A stretch of DNA of 5,366 bases from Opitutales bacterium. Its GTDB lineage: Bacteria > Verrucomicrobiota > Verrucomicrobiae > Opitutales > CAG-312. This document shows positions 4,999 to 5,366 of this stretch, one piece after another (within the stretch, counting starts at the first letter, position 1; every line of letters starts with the position of its first letter). The DNA lies in contig JAGAOA010000208.1 of the NCBI GenBank assembly GCA_017623955.1, positions 1 to 5,366 on the forward strand, in the 5' to 3' direction. The notes beneath the pieces were generated by a model. The model did no database searches. It saw only the letters and a list, made by a program, of their open reading frames with translations, and was not told where the DNA came from. The position numbers were made by a program, and so were the translations under genes.

Positions 4999-5366
4999 AT
5001 GAATTTACCAAATATTTTAACATTAATGAGAGTTGTGCTAACTTTTGCAACAACTGTACTATTATTTATCGATATTCAATATTTCGCAACAAGTGCATTA
5101 ATAGTGTATTTTGTAGCAGGAATTACAGATTGGTTTGATGGATATATCGCTAGAAAATGTAACATAGTTACAAATTTTGGTAAGTTTATGGATGCACTTA
5201 GCGATAAAATTATGGTCGTTACTATGTTTATGACACTATTTGCTTTAAACCTATATCAAAACTGGACTGCCATTGCGTTAATTTGTGCAATAATCTCTAT
5301 GGCTAGAGAATTTTATATTAGTGGCGTTCGTATGCTTGCTTCGAAAAAGGGCGTAGTCATAGCAGC
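4999..5366 (+). CDS. pgsA: CDP-diacylglycerol-glycerol-3-phosphate 3-phosphatidyltransferase, 5' part
   Basis: The frame runs from ATG 4999 off the window end, giving 122 complete codons and two extra bases of a protein usually about 180-200 residues long. DWFDGYIAR at residues 44-52 continues to Gly61, Asp65 and Asp69, which is the complete CDP-alcohol phosphotransferase motif DxxDGxxARx8GxxxDxxxD. The start [12 protein letters not shown] and the later [12 protein letters not shown] (103-114) are specific to PgsA rather than to phosphatidylserine or cardiolipin synthases. The integral membrane enzyme uses CDP-diacylglycerol and glycerol-3-phosphate to make phosphatidylglycerol phosphate. Hydrophobic segments at about 12-41 and 70-101 flank the active site. 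The truncation is due to the window edge, not a lesion. Confidence 0.95.
   Translation, partial: MNLPNILTLMRVVLTFATTVLLFIDIQYFATSALIVYFVAGITDWFDGYIARKCNIVTNFGKFMDALSDKIMVVTMFMTLFALNLYQNWTAIALICAIISMAREFYISGVRMLASKKGVVIA

Noticed and set aside
1..5366. CRISPR array, toxin-antitoxin pair, restriction or other defence system
   Set aside because: No regularly spaced repeats, no paired small toxin/antitoxin ORFs and no nuclease or methylase motifs were found apart from the DUF4143 fragment, which is not specific to defence.

Overview
The window looks like chromosomal DNA from an AT-rich member of the Bacteroidota, probably a host-associated Bacteroidales species. Three things point there: none of the start codons I examined has a Shine-Dalgarno sequence, the upstream regions are A/T-rich instead, and the first gene encodes the C-terminus of an AAA/DUF4143 ATPase typical of that group. 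The proteins also read like Bacteroidetes versions of their families. This assignment is an inference; there is no rRNA or marker alignment behind it.

Layout from left to right. (1) 1-294, plus strand: the C-terminal end of an AAA+/DUF4143 ATPase. (2) 295-737: a gene-free stretch with a 16-bp inverted repeat, two intrinsic terminators, a second partial copy of the 3' end of the neighbouring tRNA gene, and a GC-rich, hairpin-dense island of about 150 bp. (3) 738-814, minus strand: an intact tRNA-Val(UAC) with encoded CCA. (4) 1037-2818, plus strand: a secreted 593-residue protein resembling GH101/DUF5696 glycoside hydrolases, closed by a strong bidirectional terminator at 2838-2868. (5) 2910-4949, minus strand: a compact gene group read coaD, then an MBL-fold hydrolase of the COG1237 type, then a low-molecular-weight protein tyrosine phosphatase, then what looks like the frameshifted remnant of a small secreted protein, ending at the same terminator. 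(6) 4999-5366, plus strand: the first two thirds or so of pgsA (phosphatidylglycerolphosphate synthase), transcribed divergently from coaD across only 49 bp.

The two housekeeping genes sit back to back: coaD makes dephospho-CoA for coenzyme A, and pgsA makes phosphatidylglycerol phosphate for the membrane. The MBL hydrolase and the phosphatase ride behind coaD, but no shared pathway is evident. The glycosidase-like protein is a lone secreted enzyme with no SusC/SusD pair or regulator in view. The least explained part is the duplicated tRNA-3'-end/terminator module with its GC-rich insert at about 482-754. I found no CRISPR array, transposase, phage gene or recognisable defence system.
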